Shown here piece by piece: positions 63,412 to 64,000 of a stretch of 64,000 nt of DNA (the stretch's first letter is position 1; the number at the start of each line of letters is the position of its first letter). The notes under the pieces are model-generated. The model saw nothing but the letters and a program-made list of their open reading frames with translations. It made no database searches and was not told the DNA's origin. Source of the DNA: Bacteroidaceae bacterium (GTDB lineage Bacteria > Bacteroidota > Bacteroidia > Bacteroidales > Bacteroidaceae); NCBI GenBank assembly GCA_017408685.1, contig JAFQUE010000018.1, positions 36,909 through 100,908 of the forward strand, written 5' to 3'. The translations under genes were made by a program, and so were the position numbers.

Positions 63412-64000
63412 ATGAGCGAAATTCTAACAGGTACACCCGATTTCAATTGGGATTCGTACGAAAAAGGCGAGAACATCTCAGGCCTTTCACACGAGCAACT
63501 TGAGCAGGCTTATGACAAGACCTTGAACAAGGTATCAAGCCGCGAAGTAGTAAACGGTACCGTAATCGGTATCAACAAGCGTGAAGTTATTGTAGACATC
63601 AACTACAAGCAGGACGCTATCATCCCCATCAGCGAGTTCCGCTACAACCCCGACCTCAAGGTTGGTGACCAGGTAGAGGTTTACATCGAGAACCTCGAGG
63701 ACAAGAAGGGCCAGTTGAGCCTTTCACACAAGAAAGCACGTGCAAGCCGTTCATGGGAACTTGTAAACAAGGCTATGGAAGAGCAGGCAGTTGTACGTGG
63801 TTACATCAAGTGCCGCACCAAGGGCGGTATGATTGTTGACGTATTCGGTATCGAGGCATTCTTGCCCGGTTCACAGATTGACGTTAAGCCTATCCGTGAC
63901 TACGATGCATACGTTGGCCAGACAGAAGACTTCAAGATTGTAAAGATCAACCAGGAGTACAAGAACGTTGTCGTTTCTCACAAGGCTCTCATCGAGGCTG
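63412..64000 (+). CDS. rpsA: 30S ribosomal protein S1, 5' part (runs off window)
   Basis: ATG 63412 opens a frame that stays open to the end of the window (196 codons). It starts MSEILTGTPDFNWDSYEKGE and contains two S1 RNA-binding domains: NGTVIGINKREVIVDINYKQ (about 48-67) and the second starting VVRGYIKCRTKGGMIVDVFG (about 125), followed by IEAFLPGSQIDV. Strong codon bias fits a ribosomal gene. S1 helps mRNA bind the 30S subunit. Confidence 0.95.
   Translation, partial: MSEILTGTPDFNWDSYEKGENISGLSHEQLEQAYDKTLNKVSSREVVNGTVIGINKREVIVDINYKQDAIIPISEFRYNPDLKVGDQVEVYIENLEDKKGQLSLSHKKARASRSWELVNKAMEEQAVVRGYIKCRTKGGMIVDVFGIEAFLPGSQIDVKPIRDYDAYVGQTEDFKIVKINQEYKNVVVSHKALIEA

Overview
The window looks like a chromosomal segment from a member of the order Bacteroidales, probably a host-associated or gut lineage. 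Evidence: many genes are preceded by the Bacteroidetes -7 box (TAnnTTTG or TAnnTTCG). Families typical of the group are present: a DUF4251 protein, outer-membrane beta-barrels with short Bacteroidales signal peptides, a serine-type sulfatase, a GH20 hexosaminidase with a Bacteroidales-style C-terminal tail, tryptophanase and a 1-acyl-glycerol-phosphate acyltransferase operon. Genus cannot be fixed from sequence alone. There are no rRNA or tRNA genes, no CRISPR array and no recognisable insertion sequence.

Layout. 0-4.2 kb: secreted proteins of unknown role, including a WG-repeat gene broken by a one-base frameshift, a strong candidate structured RNA at 3.1-3.4 kb, and an outer-membrane barrel. 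4.4-7.3 kb: DEAD-box RNA helicase overlapping a sulfatase. 7.5-10.6 kb: grpE, dnaJ, folC. 10.7-14.3 kb: galactose operon (galM, sugar MFS transporter, galK) closed by a strong terminator. 14.5-16.6 kb: lipoprotein, secreted protein, barrel. 16.7-21.5 kb: tex, transketolase, rpiB. 21.8-25.9 kb: zinc-ribbon coiled-coil protein, Nif3-like protein, an orphan ABC ATPase translationally coupled to a secreted S37-like peptidase. 26.1-29.4 kb: two small unknown proteins with a GT2 glycosyltransferase; then GH43-like lipoprotein with nagB. 29.7-33.8 kb: DUF4251 gene with an in-frame TGA before a Pro/Gly-rich tail, yebC and pheT.

34-42.4 kb: an M15-like periplasmic protein, a MORN/Sel1 protein, a 1174-residue GH20 enzyme and tnaA. 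42.5-45.0 kb: a five-gene operon starting with riboflavin synthase and including a nitroreductase and a NifX-like protein. 45.1-48.6 kb: a more AT-rich stretch with an AraC regulator divergent from a GT28-like glycolipid glycosyltransferase and a YjdF-like membrane protein, followed by gene remnants. 48.8-52.5 kb: trpS, dnaB, ispE. 53.1-61.0 kb: hotdog thioesterase, MscS channel, and an operon of SDR, aldehyde dehydrogenase, BASS transporter, acyltransferase and outer-membrane protein. 61.2-64 kb: MarC protein, an unknown protein and the start of rpsA (30S protein S1).

Most of the window is housekeeping. The items I consider worth a second look are the structured RNA (3122-3400), the two interrupted genes (2062-2064 and 30278-30280), the 12-bp inverted repeat wrapped around the promoter of the SDR/ALDH/BASS/acyltransferase operon, the AraC/GT28/YjdF module, the NifX-like protein in a flavin operon, and the GH43-like protein whose expected catalytic Asp reads as Asn. 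Many convergent gene pairs share long, perfectly symmetric terminators. Domain and family names are from reading motifs by eye; no database search was run.
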